Part shown: positions 34,396 through 44,487 of the stretch, one piece after another
How the letters are laid out: the number at the start of each line of letters is the position of its first letter
Numbering within the stretch: position 1 is the stretch's first letter
Assembly (NCBI GenBank): GCA_963693285.1
Contig: OY848919.1
Span: 6,478,136 to 6,542,135 of the forward strand
DNA: 64,000 nucleotides
Direction: 5' to 3'
Source: Xestospongia muta
Taxonomy: Eukaryota > Porifera > Demospongiae > Haplosclerida > Petrosiidae
The notes under the pieces: generated by a model
What the model was told of the DNA's origin: nothing
Seen by the model: only the letters and a program-made list of their open reading frames with translations
Database searches by the model: none
Program-made: the position numbers and the translations under genes

Positions 34396-34984
34396 ACATT
34401 GATTACTTAATTATGGAATCATCACTACATTGTTTGTAACAATTATAAGAACACTATTTTGTGATAATAAATTAAACAATTAACTGATATTTTTGTAGTA
34501 AACAAGATATAAATATATACTTTAATCCATCTCAACAAACAGTCATTATAAGAACATTGACTTGTCAATGTATTACTTGTGTTTTGAAATGTATATTTTG
34601 CGTATAAAAAGTAATTTATGTTATCTTTCTATATAATAGATCATAAATTATAACTTCCTGTGTCAATATAGGTCAATACATGTGAACTGATTTGCGAAAA
34701 GGGACCACTTCTGTTAAAACATCTCAAAAAAGGCAATGGTTTTGTACACAACCACGCATTTTTCATTGAAAGTTTACTAAATTATATCTTAAAATGCATA
34801 CTTAAAATGGAATTGTAAAAACAAGGATTTATAATTAACTAATAGAAGAGAACAAAAGGTAAAGCTACTAAAGTATATATTGAATTTTTGAACATAAAAC
34901 AAGCCAAAAATACAGACAAGGTCTTCATCTGCTTTATTGTAACTAATCTATTCAATGTCTTCAATACAACCAAGACCAACAATG
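34396..34984. other. 3' flank of transporter copy 3; end of array 1 homology
   Basis: Homologous to 1335-1980 but clearly more diverged. Homology fades at about 34985, after CAATGTCTTCAATACAACCAAG, so the thiaminase-like gene and later genes are absent here. Confidence 0.7.
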
Positions 34985-35260
34985 TAGATAAATAATGGTG
35001 TCAATCGTATGAATACTTTGACTTTTTCTACCTGTTCCTCTGAAAATGGCCCGCCATATTTTTCCTTTCCTACTTCTAACCTGGAAGGGTAATACTACTC
35101 CAATAGGTTGATGTACTATGATTCCTGGGATACTTTTTTTCTAACAGTTAAGTATTTAGCAATCAATTTGACAGGATTGACAATGTGAGACGTAGTATTC
35201 AGCCAATGTTTAAAGAGAAAGTTAGTGATAATGACTATTGTTTGTAGTGTTACTACAATA
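34985..35260 (-). pseudogene. POT-like transporter relic (central loop)
   Basis: Minus-strand reading gives VIITNFLFKHWLNTTSHIVN, PVKLIAKYL, then after a shift and stops RLEVGKEKYGGPFSEEQVEK and VFIRLTPL. This is the region from helix 6 through the KEKYGGPF loop of the transporter family, inverted relative to copy 3. Two stops and a frameshift kill it. Confidence 0.85.
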
Positions 35261-36119
35261 TTTACCACTTTGTTTGGAACTAAACCAAATCATCAGTCAA
35301 GTTACATTCATTAAACACGATTGATGATTTTGTTTCTGTTTCTTATTTAGAGTTTAACTATTACTTTGAGATCATGACTTGTCTTATACATACCTGATGA
35401 AGGCTAATCATGATTGAAATGTTGTGTAATATTTGTGAAATAAAATATTATTCTCATATTAACATCAACAACAGGCTAAATCAGTCCTCGTACAATTATA
35501 TTTACATTAACATTATACATAATTGGGTAGTTAGTTAGTGAAGTCATAAAGGAGACACATGTACCAAAAAAAGTAGAATAAAGGGTCAATTAACACATCA
35601 GTCACAACATCAAAGCAATAACTGTCTTCTAGTAAGGTAGTTAGTGACAACAAGAGTCATATAAGTAATTGCAGTACACATATATCAAAAAAGGTCAATT
35701 ATCATGTTGTTATCAATCAGAGTCATTCATTTAAAGTACTCATGAGATTAAAATTACATAATGGGTTATGTTCTTTTATAGTCCTTTTTTAGCAATTTAG
35801 ATAACTTTTACTAATCCTATTTTTTGCAAGCTACTAATAATTTCATAAAAACATCAATATTATATTATAAATGTAGTTATATGAAATAGTATGGACTTAA
35901 TTGATAAGATGATCAATCTAATGTACAGCTACAAAAATAATCTATTTAACACTTTAAAGAATAAAGTGATCTAAAGGAAGCCTAGCCTAGTTGACTGGAT
36001 TTTCCTTCCTTCAGAAATTCAGAGACTTGTACACAATTCCTGGCCTACTTGACAACATTAAGAAAGCCAGCTTTAAAGTGAGGTGCAAAAATTCAACAGG
36101 CATCCCTACAAAGTGATAT
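35261..36119. other. No gene recognised
   Basis: AT-rich. Near 35395-35425 the plus strand has CCTGATGAAGGCTAATCATG followed by ATTGAAATGTTGTG, reminiscent of a motif found near the ends of some retroelements; no other element feature is seen. Confidence 0.3.
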
Positions 36120-36640
36120 ACATAAGATGGAGTTTATTGGGTCCTTTATTAATTGTAATATCCAGATCATATGTATTAACTGTTACATGAGTTCCATTGT
36201 CTACAATTTTATACCATGATGTTACTGGATCTTCAATTCCAGTAACACAACAATGAAGCTTAACAGTTATGTTATTGGTGATTCACAATTGCTTTGATGT
36301 TCGTCCAGCACCATTTATAACTTGATTAGGACTAGGAGCTGGAAGTGGTAATGCTTTATTGATTCTTGCTGGATCTAGAAATTATTAGAAAATGTAAAAT
36401 ATATATATATAGTTAATTTGACTCTCACCATAAACTCTTAATTTAAATGTATCTACTGCAAAACCGCAATTATTAGTACCATTACATAAGTATAACCCTT
36501 CATGAGATATGGTGACAAGTAAAAATATCTGTGTACCAGAAACACTATCTTGGATAAATAACAGGTTGAATATCAGAAGCTTTTGCAGTACATTGAATTG
36601 CCAATGACTCTTCTTGAAAGGCACAGTAGACTGGACCAAG
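36120..36640 (-). pseudogene. Immunoglobulin-domain protein fragment, two exons
   Basis: Exon 1 (to 36429) ends HEGLYLCNGTNNCGFAVDTF then KLRVY, the typical F-strand/G-strand end of an Ig domain (G-x-Y-x-C). A 54-bp GT-AG intron follows (36428-36375). Exon 2 joins in frame (RVYDPARINKALPLPAPSPN) and enters a second Ig domain with NITVKLHCCVTG, VTSWYKIVDNG and a TAG-type end near 36110. One in-frame stop precedes the second domain and the first domain lacks its start. Likely an extracellular receptor fragment, now dead. Confidence 0.6.
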
Positions 36641-36959
36641 ATGTCACAATTTTAGCATCTGGCATCTGCTACCTTGAGGAAGTGACAAACCAACCATTAC
36701 AGCACCAAGTTCAACTGTTGGAGGTCCTAGATAATAAAAGCATATAGTACTCTATTATATAGTTTAAAATGAGGTAACACTTATATGTCAAATTAATTTT
36801 TATTATTTTTAATAATATGCACACTTTAGTTTAACTTGTGTTATGTTTTATTCTTAATAAGATGACATACAAAAGATTAACTCTTGGAACTGAACTAGTT
36901 GTTAAGATTTAATTTAATTTGCTAAACAAATAGTAATTTAATTTTCATAAATTATTGAA

Positions 36960-37395
36960 AAATTGAATCAATTATATAGTATAATAATGGATATTCTTAA
37001 TGCATTATTACAATTTCACTGTTATAATTTGCAAATCAGTTATATAGCAACATCAGTTATTCATCATATAAGATAATACACCATTTGTGCCGTATTCTTA
37101 CATTATTTGTCTTTCAGTATATTCTGCAATAATAACTCTCATTATTATCAGATAGTTCATTATGTTATCTATTATTAAACAATAAATAAACAATGACTGA
37201 GATTAAAACAACACTTGATTTAACAGCATAATGGTCTCAGTGGCAACCTAACCAAGAGCTAGATAAGGTTAACGTTTAATCGAAATGCTGAAGTGGTATA
37301 AACCATAATCCAATTAACAATCCTTGGATAATATGAGAACTTTTGAGCTAAATAAACTCAATATTGGTATATTGAAAAAAATAAAGTACTAATAC
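36960..37395 (-). pseudogene. POT-like transporter relic, 3' part and 3' UTR
   Basis: Aligns by eye, on the minus strand, with the C-terminal coding region and 3' flank of the gene at 38372-39975: the blocks TACACCATTTGTGCC, TAACTCTCATTATTATCAGA, ACAACACTTGATTTAACAGC and CAATTAACAATCCTTGGATA all have counterparts there. Small deletions break every frame. Confidence 0.8.
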
Positions 37396-37500
37396 CGCTT
37401 ACTCTTTCTATTCTCCCATTATAATACTGCATATAGCTTTTGCAATTGCTTCAGGACATATAGATAATTGTTCTGGTTCCTTGTATGTTAACTGTGAAAA
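37395..37500. repeat. Segment repeated upstream of both array 2 transporters
   Basis: CTTTCTATTCTCCCATTATA, ACTGCATATAG and CATATAGATAATTGTTCTGG match 40268-40380 and 56877-56970. It is the 5' flank of one transporter relic abutting the 3' part of the next. Confidence 0.7.
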
Positions 37501-37735
37501 ATTGGAATCAATTATATAGTATTATAATGGATATTGTTAATGCATTATTACAATTTTACTGTTATAATTTGCAAATCAGTTATAGGGACATCAGTTATTC
37601 ATCATATAAGGTAATACACCATTTGTGCTATATTCTTACACTCTTTGTCTTTTAGTATATTCTGCAATAATAACTCTCATTATCATCAGATAGTTCATTA
37701 CGTTATCTATATTAAACATAGAATAAACAATGACT
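37495..37735 (-). pseudogene. POT-like transporter relic, 3' end (duplicate)
   Basis: Near-copy of 36960-37200 about 540 bp away, starting AAAATTGGAATCAATTATAT and ending at TGACTGAGATTAAAACG, where a MITE-like insertion interrupts it. Confidence 0.8.
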
Positions 37736-38190
37736 GAGATTAAAACGAAGGAATTAAAATTTTTGCGGGATTTATATTTTGCGTTTTTGAGTAAAAAGTG
37801 GTTTTTTAAATTTTACAGATTTAAATTATGTGGTTTAGATGTAATACGGTGCCACATCCACAAAATTACAACAATAGTGTGCCACGCCCAAAAAAATACA
37901 ACACGTGGTGTTACAATTGCTTCTCTGCTTTTTTCACAAAAACCCTCACTATTTCCTTCTCTTTAATAGTAAGCGACGAGGAAGCCTTTGTTGTACTCGT
38001 TTCTCGTGAAAAGTATTTGAAAAAAGCCATCTTTCACAGCAATAACCACGTGGTCACTATTCAAACTCCACCCAGAAATTATCTACATTTCGCCCACGCA
38101 ATAATTTAATTATATGGTAATTTAATTGTGCGATTTCTTCTTAACCGCAAAGCGCAAAATTAAAATCCCCCTAAAAATTTCCGCTATACG
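37736..38190. mobile_element. MITE-like insertion with imperfect TIRs
   Basis: The left end (GGAATTAAAATTTTTGCGGG ATTTATATTTTGCG) pairs with the inverted right end (CGCAAAATTAAAATCCCCC TAAAAATTTCC) over about 40 bp with mismatches. Inside are CACGTGG-type blocks and GC richer than the surroundings. No transposase. It sits between a transporter relic and unit A. A clear target duplication was not identified. Confidence 0.6.
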
Positions 38191-38371
38191 GTAATATTTA
38201 TTTATGAAAGTAAAGGTTATAGTTAACTTTCAAAAATTGTATTAACTAAACCGAATAATATAAAATCCATAAATTATTTTAAAAATGGAATCAATTGAGT
38301 TCAGCATTATAATGGGTATTGTAAATGTATTATTATAATTTACTTGTCAAAATTCAGTTATGGACATAGTA

Positions 38372-39975
38372 TTATTCATCCTTTTCAGGAAATGGATCAT
38401 TTGTTCCATATTCCTGCAGTAGTTGTCTTTCAGTATATTCTGTAATGATAACTCTCTCATTGACATCAGATAGTTCATTACGTTGTCTATACTTGTATTT
38501 ATATGCAGCAATAGTATAAACAATGACTGACATTAAAACAACACTTGATTTAACAGCATAATACTCCCAGTGACAACCTAACCAAGAGCCAGATAAGGTT
38601 AATGTTAAACAGCAAATGCTAACGTGCATGAACCATATTCCAATTAACAATCCTTGCATAATACGAGGACCTTGAGCTAAAATAAACTCAATACTTGTGA
38701 ATTTAACAAAGAAAATACTAATTCCAGACAAAAACTGAGGAATAACCATGATATAGTAAGGAAAGGTGAGTATATCTGATTGTAGTCCATTTTCAAAGGT
38801 TATGTTGTTAATGTTGGTTAAACACATATCATTCATAATTAAAACATTTCTGATATCTCTAGTCATGAAATAGCTAATAAGACTTGTCATTACAGACTCT
38901 ACTAATAGTGCCACTAGTCCAATCCATATACGTTTCAACATACTAGGAATGTAGTAAGAGAATAAAGGAACTATTATAAATTGATACAATGGAACAGCAA
39001 ATACGATGAAAAGATATGAAACTGTCAGAGGATATGTCAGTAGCAGATTTTCTATGAAACTATTTGGACTCTCTATTTGCATAAAGGTTAAGTATTGTTC
39101 AAAATTTTGGACCTAGTGTCACGAACTCCATATCCAAAGGTCCCTAAAACAATACTAAGTATGTATAAAAAGCTTCTGACATCCTCTACTTGTGCAGTAG
39201 TAAATGGTCCTCCATATCTCTCTTTACCGAGGTCTAGTCTGGATGGTGGAAACTCTCCATATGTAAAGGCACTACGTCTCACTGGGTGTTTGTGAGTTAA
39301 AGCATATTTCATTACTCTCCATACTAGCTTGATAGGATTGTTGTGTTGTGCTGGCTCGATAACCAAGTGATGTTTGAAACAACAAAAACACAAGACTGCA
39401 ATGATTATGATAAGCACACCATAACCAAATATACAAGTGAAAGTAAAATAAACAATGTTTTTATAAACAATAGCTGTTATAATTGATGCCATTAACAAGA
39501 TAAAGGCTAGTAAAGAATAATTCAAGTATAAAACCCAATAAACAAAACTACTTAATTGTTGAGATGGTGCAAACTGAAGTTGATCAGTACCAAATTGGAT
39601 CACATTAGCTTCAAATATACCATATCCAAAAAAGAATGGAAAACCTGCAACTGAACATATACCAGATACAGCAATTCCATTTATATGTACGAAGTATAAA
39701 GTCACTAATATAACCATGGCAATAAAGAATCCAATAAATATTAATATTATTCCAACCAGTATGACTTTATATCTCATCCATTTCTCACCTAACAAACCAA
39801 GTAGAGGATAGGAGAGATAGTTAAGTCCAACTATAGCAAAGATGAGGTATGAATAGTTATCAAAGAAATTTGTGGAAAAACCTCCTGATATAATGATAGA
39901 TGTTGTTAGCAACATGCTTGTAGCCAGCACCACAAGAGCACCTTTTGAACAAACGCACACGTTTTTGTAGTTCAT
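38372..39975 (-). pseudogene. POT/SLC15-like transporter, unit A proximal locus, 1-bp frameshift
   Basis: Starts at an ATG (39975) with MNYKNVCVCSKGAL and is open for 295 codons, then continues in another frame from about 39082 to the stop at 38372. Against unit B the only disabling lesion is one missing base near 39100 (TCCAAAATTTTG versus TCCAAACTTTCTG). Otherwise it has full family features: RLDLGKERYGGPFTTAQVED, ILAQGPRIMQG and a tail ending TNDPFPEKDE. The protein would stop after the central loop, losing half the helices. Sequencing error or a polymorphism is possible, because everything else is intact. Confidence 0.85.
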
Positions 39976-40253
39976 CTCCTTTTATCTTGTAGTTTAAAAG
40001 TGGAGTCTACAGGTATAGTACAAAAAGAAAGTTCAGTTATACAAATCAAATATAATATCTGCTAAAGAACAACTCATGCACTTATATATATAGGATGGAC
40101 AAACATAAAAGTGATAATTGTATCTGTTATGCTAGTAGGCTTTCAAACAACTGTTATAATGTCTTAGAGGCTTATTTAAGCACCCACTTGCCCTTATAAC
40201 AGCTAGCTAGACTATAACAATTGAAGTGTTTCTAAATAGATGATAACTAGGAG

Positions 40254-40439
40254 TTAGTCAAAGTCAAATTTTCTTATTCTGTTTTCTCTTTCTATTCTCC
40301 CACTATAATACTGCATATAGTTATTCCAATTGCTTAAAGACATATAGATAATTGTTGTGGTTTCTTGTATGATAACTGTGTTTAATATAGTACTTAAACA
40401 ACCAACCATTATGCTGGTAATATCCTTTCTTACTGCCAA
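40254..40439 (-). other. Short conserved open frame upstream of unit A proximal transporter
   Basis: A 61-codon minus-strand frame from ATG (MAVRKDITSIMVGCLSTILN ...) that is also open in unit B (56843-57028) with one changed residue. Part of it recurs at 37395-37500. It could be a remnant of a linked gene or simply shared spacer; no domain recognised. Confidence 0.2.
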
Positions 40440-40959
40440 GTACTTGAATCATGCCAGTATTATCATGTATGCAACATGTCTATCCAAACATACTTATATA
40501 GACTTACACTTGTCATATATAAAGCCAAGGAAAGCTGTACAGTTCAATTTTACCTTTTATTCCCATATTCAGAACAGACACTGCAATAATGAAATGCACT
40601 AATTAGTGCTTAGACTTGGTGCGGTGGGCAGTGTAATTTATACTGCAGAGTGCAGAGTGCATGTACATTTAACATTCCACAAGTTTAAGGCATGGTATAA
40701 TTAATTATGGCTCAGATTACTCTGACAATAGTCAATTTACTGGCCAATTTGCAATTTAGTTAATCGTAAGGCACTACCAAGCAAATTTCTTTATTCGTTT
40801 TAGCCTTCTCAAGTGGTGTATACCAGACAAAATATATCTCACGTGATGCGCAAGATGATTATTGATGACTCAGCATTTCTCTTCAATCAAAGGGGGAAAA
40901 AAGCTTTGCCGTTTAGTACGTCTACTGGGTACTTTGGACTCTAATTGACAAAATGTCCA
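40440..40959. other. Spacer, no gene recognised
   Basis: Contains GTGCGGTGGGCAGTG and a GCAGAGT direct repeat near 40645. Shared with unit B. Confidence 0.5.
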
Positions 40960-41056
40960 ATAGACCTTTTCAGCTCCAATGTGTGAAGGAATGTTAATGA
41001 TTTCACGACGTGGGTGCGGTCAGGTTACACCCACTGGGGGAAGAAACCACGTGGAC
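40960..41056 (+). repeat. Left terminal inverted repeat of THAP element
   Basis: Pairs with 42287-42383 in inverse orientation through CAGCTCCAATGTGTGAAGGA, TTCACGACGTGGG and CGGTCAGGTTACAC to GAAACCACGTGGA. Confidence 0.85.
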
Positions 41057-41098
41057 CATAGTGTTTAGTGTAGAGAAAAGCAGTTGTAGAGTTCTAGT

Positions 41099-41642
41099 AT
41101 GCCCAAGAATTGCTGTGTGGTACACTGTACCAACTGGTTTGGAAAGAAGAAAGGACTGAGGTTTTTCAGATTCCCTCTTAATGACCAGGAATGCTGCAAA
41201 AAGTGGATAGCAGCAGTTAGAAGGGAAAACTGGCAACCAGTGAAGAGCACCAGGATATGCAATGAATATTTTGTTAATGGTAAGACACTCTATTTGCTGA
41301 TGACTCATGCAGTATCATTTCCTCTCTAACTAACTATTTTGTCACTTTAGGGAGCCTTCCTCCAGTCCAAGTCATCCTGACTATGTACCAATTTTTTTTC
41401 CTTTAGTTTACAAGCAAAAACGTTTGAGCAGCAGTTCTGCTAAGCTACAACGCTACAATCGAAGAATGTCTCGGGGTAATGCTCCTATGACAAGTTCAAG
41501 CAATGATGGTATGAACTCTGCGACTAGCTCAGCAAATCATGGCATGGATACAAGTGATATCCCCCTGACTAGCTCAGCAAATGAGACTCAGACTGCATGC
41601 AATAGCAGATCAAGCAAGTTTACCAGAAAGTTCTCAACTTGA
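41099..41642 (+). pseudogene. THAP-domain protein of the TIR element, unit A, frameshifted
   Basis: Exon 1 (41099-41279) starts MPKNCCVVHCTNWFGKKKGL and covers the THAP core: C5/C6, C10, the R-F-F-R-F-P block, W36 and C54. A GTAAGA donor and a TTTAG acceptor (41406) join it in frame to exon 2 (VYKQKRLSSSSAKLQRYNRR ...). The fourth zinc ligand, usually His in C-x2-H, is Tyr57 (CNEYF). In exon 2 four extra bases (near 41596-41600, GACTGCATGCAATAG versus GACTGCAATAG) shift the frame to a stop at 41642. Unit B lacks them and stays open to 174 codons in exon 2. Serine-rich linker, then QTEEL/ETQTP repeats in the unshifted frame. Confidence 0.75.
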
Positions 41643-42024
41643 AAACAAGGCTTATATACCTGATTCAGATGCTGCCAGGATGGATGTTGCACATGCGTTA
41701 CTTGAACTGTCACAAACTACTTATGTTAGTCATGTTGATCAGTGTACTCAAACTGAGGAACTCACTGTTGATAAAGATGATAAAGAAACACAAACTCCTG
41801 ACTTCAATGTGGATGCATTAAAAAAAGGAAAATGCCTCTCTAAAAAAAAAACTAAACTATTATACTATATCATGTTTATAATAATATATTTCAAAGTGAA
41901 GTCTGTAAAAAACATAATATTATTAGGAAATTATGGCATACAGACATGTTAATATTTAAATATTGAAACCAGGTACATGCATACAACATAAAAGTAGCTC
42001 CTGCAATGGTCACAGTACCAGTAC

Positions 42025-42190
42025 CCTTTCTAGTCTAGTAGCTCTTGTTGACTATAAACACCAGATCTTCTAATGAAATATCCAAATATGTGTCCATACT
42101 CAATCTGGGGTCATGCAGACAAACTGTCTGAAGCCGCTTTAACTGATTCTCTTCAAGGTAAGGATCATCTTTCTCCATAAGCCCAAATAC
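42025..42190 (-). other. Antisense open block inside the THAP element
   Basis: Minus-strand frame GLMEKDDPYLEENQLKRLQT followed by VCLHDPRLSMDTYLDISLED and LVFIVNKSY then a stop. It reads like real protein and is recognisable in unit B with substitutions. It may be a terminal exon of a gene captured by, or inserted beside, the element. Family not recognised. Confidence 0.35.
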
Positions 42191-42286
42191 CTAAAGGCGT
42201 TTGAGGTGCCTTTTCTTCGATATAAGATCGATAGATAATAAGTAGTCCTTTATTTGCATTGCATTCTTTCACATTAGCTACTGTAG

Positions 42287-42383
42287 TCCATGTGGTTTCT
42301 TCCTCCCAGTGAGTGTAACCTGACCGCCCCCACGTCGTGAACTCATTAACATTCCTTCACACGTTGGAGCTGAAAAGGTCTAT
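42287..42383 (-). repeat. Right terminal inverted repeat of THAP element
   Basis: Inverse of 40960-41056. Absent from unit B because of the 4.94-kb deletion there. Confidence 0.85.
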
Positions 42384-42669
42384 CTATACCTTCCAACTTC
42401 TTAGTAAAAGTTAGGGATTCTCCTATGACAGCTATAGTGCCAGTATTTTTAATTCACTCTCAATGTATCGATTAAGATAACTGCCAAAGTTAGTAAAACT
42501 GTCATAACTTTCCAAAGAAGTATTTTGGCAAAAAATCTCACTTTAAAAAGTTAAAGAATGTTATAAGCTGTATGCAGGAGGTTTTTTTTGAAATCTCGAG
42601 TCTTCACTGAAAGCTGTGATTTTTTCAAAGGTTTTTCAGACTTTTAAAGCTTTTTGTTCGTTTGACGCA

Positions 42670-42755
42670 CTTTTTAGAAGTATACATTATTGTTAGCTAT
42701 AGTTAATAATTGCAATTATTAATTATAGTTAACAATAATGTACTTAAAAGATAAG
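42670..42755. repeat. Large AT-rich palindrome
   Basis: Arms of about 42 bp meet at AATTGCAATT (centre 42712/42713). The left arm runs from CTTTTTAGAAGTATACATTA to TTAATAATTG and the right arm mirrors it to AATGTACTTAAAAG, with a few mismatches at the outer ends. It can extrude as a cruciform or be a fold-back element remnant. Confidence 0.85.
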
Positions 42756-43172
42756 TTTTGTGAAAAAGACAATAGCATTATCGACAAAGACATACCTCAC
42801 ATTTGTCATGTTATTACAACTAAAAAAAAACATTGCAATATCTTTGTCGTTGACTGTCATAATATTACTGAATTTGATATATAACAAATGCAAAATAGTT
42901 AATTAATAGTAATAGTTTGATTAATTTGACAATCAGAGACAATATACTATGTTAATTATTAGTTTTACTTGTAATATTCATGTCTTTATTATTAATATTT
43001 CAAATTTGAACCAGTCAACTACAGTTATAATATTTAGTTTCTAATTCTTTTCTTCTATTTCTAATGTTTACACAATAGTTCTTTAGTTATTAGCTTTATA
43101 TTATTTATTATCACTAGGCCTAATACTACCAATTACAACAGCTCATAAAAAGATTAATTAATTAAACCCAAT

Positions 43173-43285
43173 CAGGCATCCTGATATAGTGCTTTGACAG
43201 TCAGAACCTTTGTCTCGAGTGCATTATTTTTCAATTCAGTCATAGATACTAGAGAAATACTTTCAAGAACTAAAATGCACTCTTT
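43173..43285 (+). pseudogene. pogo/Tigger-type transposase fragment
   Basis: Plus-strand frame reads HPDIVL-stop-QSEPLSRVHYFSIQS-stop-ILEKYFQELKCTL. It matches, residue by residue with changes, the CENPB-HTH to DDE linker of the minus-strand pogo relic (about 45210-45080). Two stops; only this piece remains. Confidence 0.65.
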
Positions 43286-43649
43286 TCAGTATAAATTGAA
43301 TATCAAAAATATAATAATGTCAAACAAATTTTAAGTCAAAAGTCACCGAGCATTCTCATCGGTCTACAAACTTGGAAGCAGAACCATTCTTTGTCACATC
43401 ACTGATTGTCACATGCAATCATCCTTCTCCACCACACCAGCAGCAGCCATAATTATCTACTAATTAGAATTTATTATGCATGAATTAAATGTCATCGTAA
43501 AAAATAAATTTTTATATGAGTGGGTGTGGCAAAACAATTGTCCTTGTAATGCACATACAACACATAATGTTGTTATTAGCTATTACTTACCACATATACA
43601 ATTGTTTTCAATGCAATTATGAAGTGTTCAATTTGACTCAAAAAACATT

Positions 43650-44470
43650 GTGATAGAGCCTGAGAGAGAGAGTTACCTACACCATTTATCAATCACACAC
43701 ATAAAGAATTATTTACTTTCACTGGTACTGCATACTGTTGATCTAGTCTTGGTTGCCTTCTGAGGGAGAGAGTTACCTACATCATTTACCTCATCAATTA
43801 CACACACACACACATAAAGTATTGTTTACCTTCACTGGTACTTGATCTAGTCCTGGTTGCTTTAGAAACAACCTGAGAGAGAGACAATTACTTACACCAT
43901 TCACCTCACCAATCACACACACACAAAGCATTGTTTACCTTCACTGGTACTACCTACTCTTGATGTAGTCCTAGTTCCCTTTTGAGGGAGAGAGTTACCT
44001 TTACCATTTACCTCACCAATCACACACACGCACATAAATCATTGTTTACCTTCACTGGTACTACCTACTCTTCATCTAATCATGGTTACCTTAGTAACAG
44101 CCCAAGAGTGAGAGAGTTACATGTACCTACATCATTTACCTCACCAATCACACACGTACATTAACCATTGTTTACCTTCACTGGTACTACCTACTCTTCA
44201 TCTAATCCTGGTTACCTTAGTAACAGCCCAAGAGAGAGAGAGTTACATGTACCTACATCATTTACCTCACCAATCACACACGTACATAAACCATTGTTTA
44301 CCTTCACTGGTACTACCTACTCTTTATCTAATCCTGGTTACTTTAGTAACAGCCCAAGAGAGAGAGAGTTACATGTACCTACATCATTTACCTCACCAAT
44401 CACACACGTACATAAAACATTGTTTACCTTCACTGGTACTACCTACTCTTCATCTAGTCCTGGTTGTCTG
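43650..44470. repeat. Minisatellite, ~120-bp unit, about seven copies
   Basis: Each unit carries GAGAGAGAGTTAC, a CATCATTTACCTCACCAATC block, CACACACA or CACACGTACATAAA, ATTGTTTACCTTCACTGGTA and CTACCTACTCTTCATCTA. The last three units (from about 44110) are 123 bp apart and nearly identical; earlier units are 100-130 bp and diverged, so expansion is at the right end. Because 123 is a multiple of 3, all frames repeat and long open frames of 107-161 codons appear by chance. Confidence 0.9.
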
Positions 44471-44487
44471 TTGTTTCTGTTGTCTTT

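Larger units (their letters stand above)
40960..42383 (+). mobile_element. THAP-encoding TIR transposon, unit A (both ends present)
   Basis: Inverted repeats of about 97 bp bound a 1.4-kb element. The left TIR is 40960-41056 (ATAGACCTTTTCAGCTCCAA ...) and the right TIR is 42287-42383, its inverse (... TTGGAGCTGAAAAGGTCTAT), with about seven mismatches. It encodes a spliced THAP-domain protein but shows no transposase catalytic domain. THAP domains are the DNA-binding part of P-element transposases, so this may be a shortened P-type element moved in trans. No clear 8-bp target duplication was seen at the boundaries as drawn. Confidence 0.8.

Noticed and set aside
35395..35425. GATGAAGG...GAAATGTTGTG motif suggesting a retroelement end
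   Set aside because: Motif alone, no reverse transcriptase, tail or target duplication nearby.
37730..38109. Two overlapping plus-strand frames of 78 and 93 codons
   Set aside because: Lie within the MITE-like insertion, no domain, and start in transporter relic sequence.
41003..41308. Minus-strand 101-codon frame (also 57609-57899)
   Set aside because: Antisense of the THAP exon; the THAP reading has clear domain features and splice sites.
43650..44470. Possible CRISPR-like array because of regularly spaced repeats
   Set aside because: Units are direct head-to-tail copies without distinct spacers, in a eukaryotic context.
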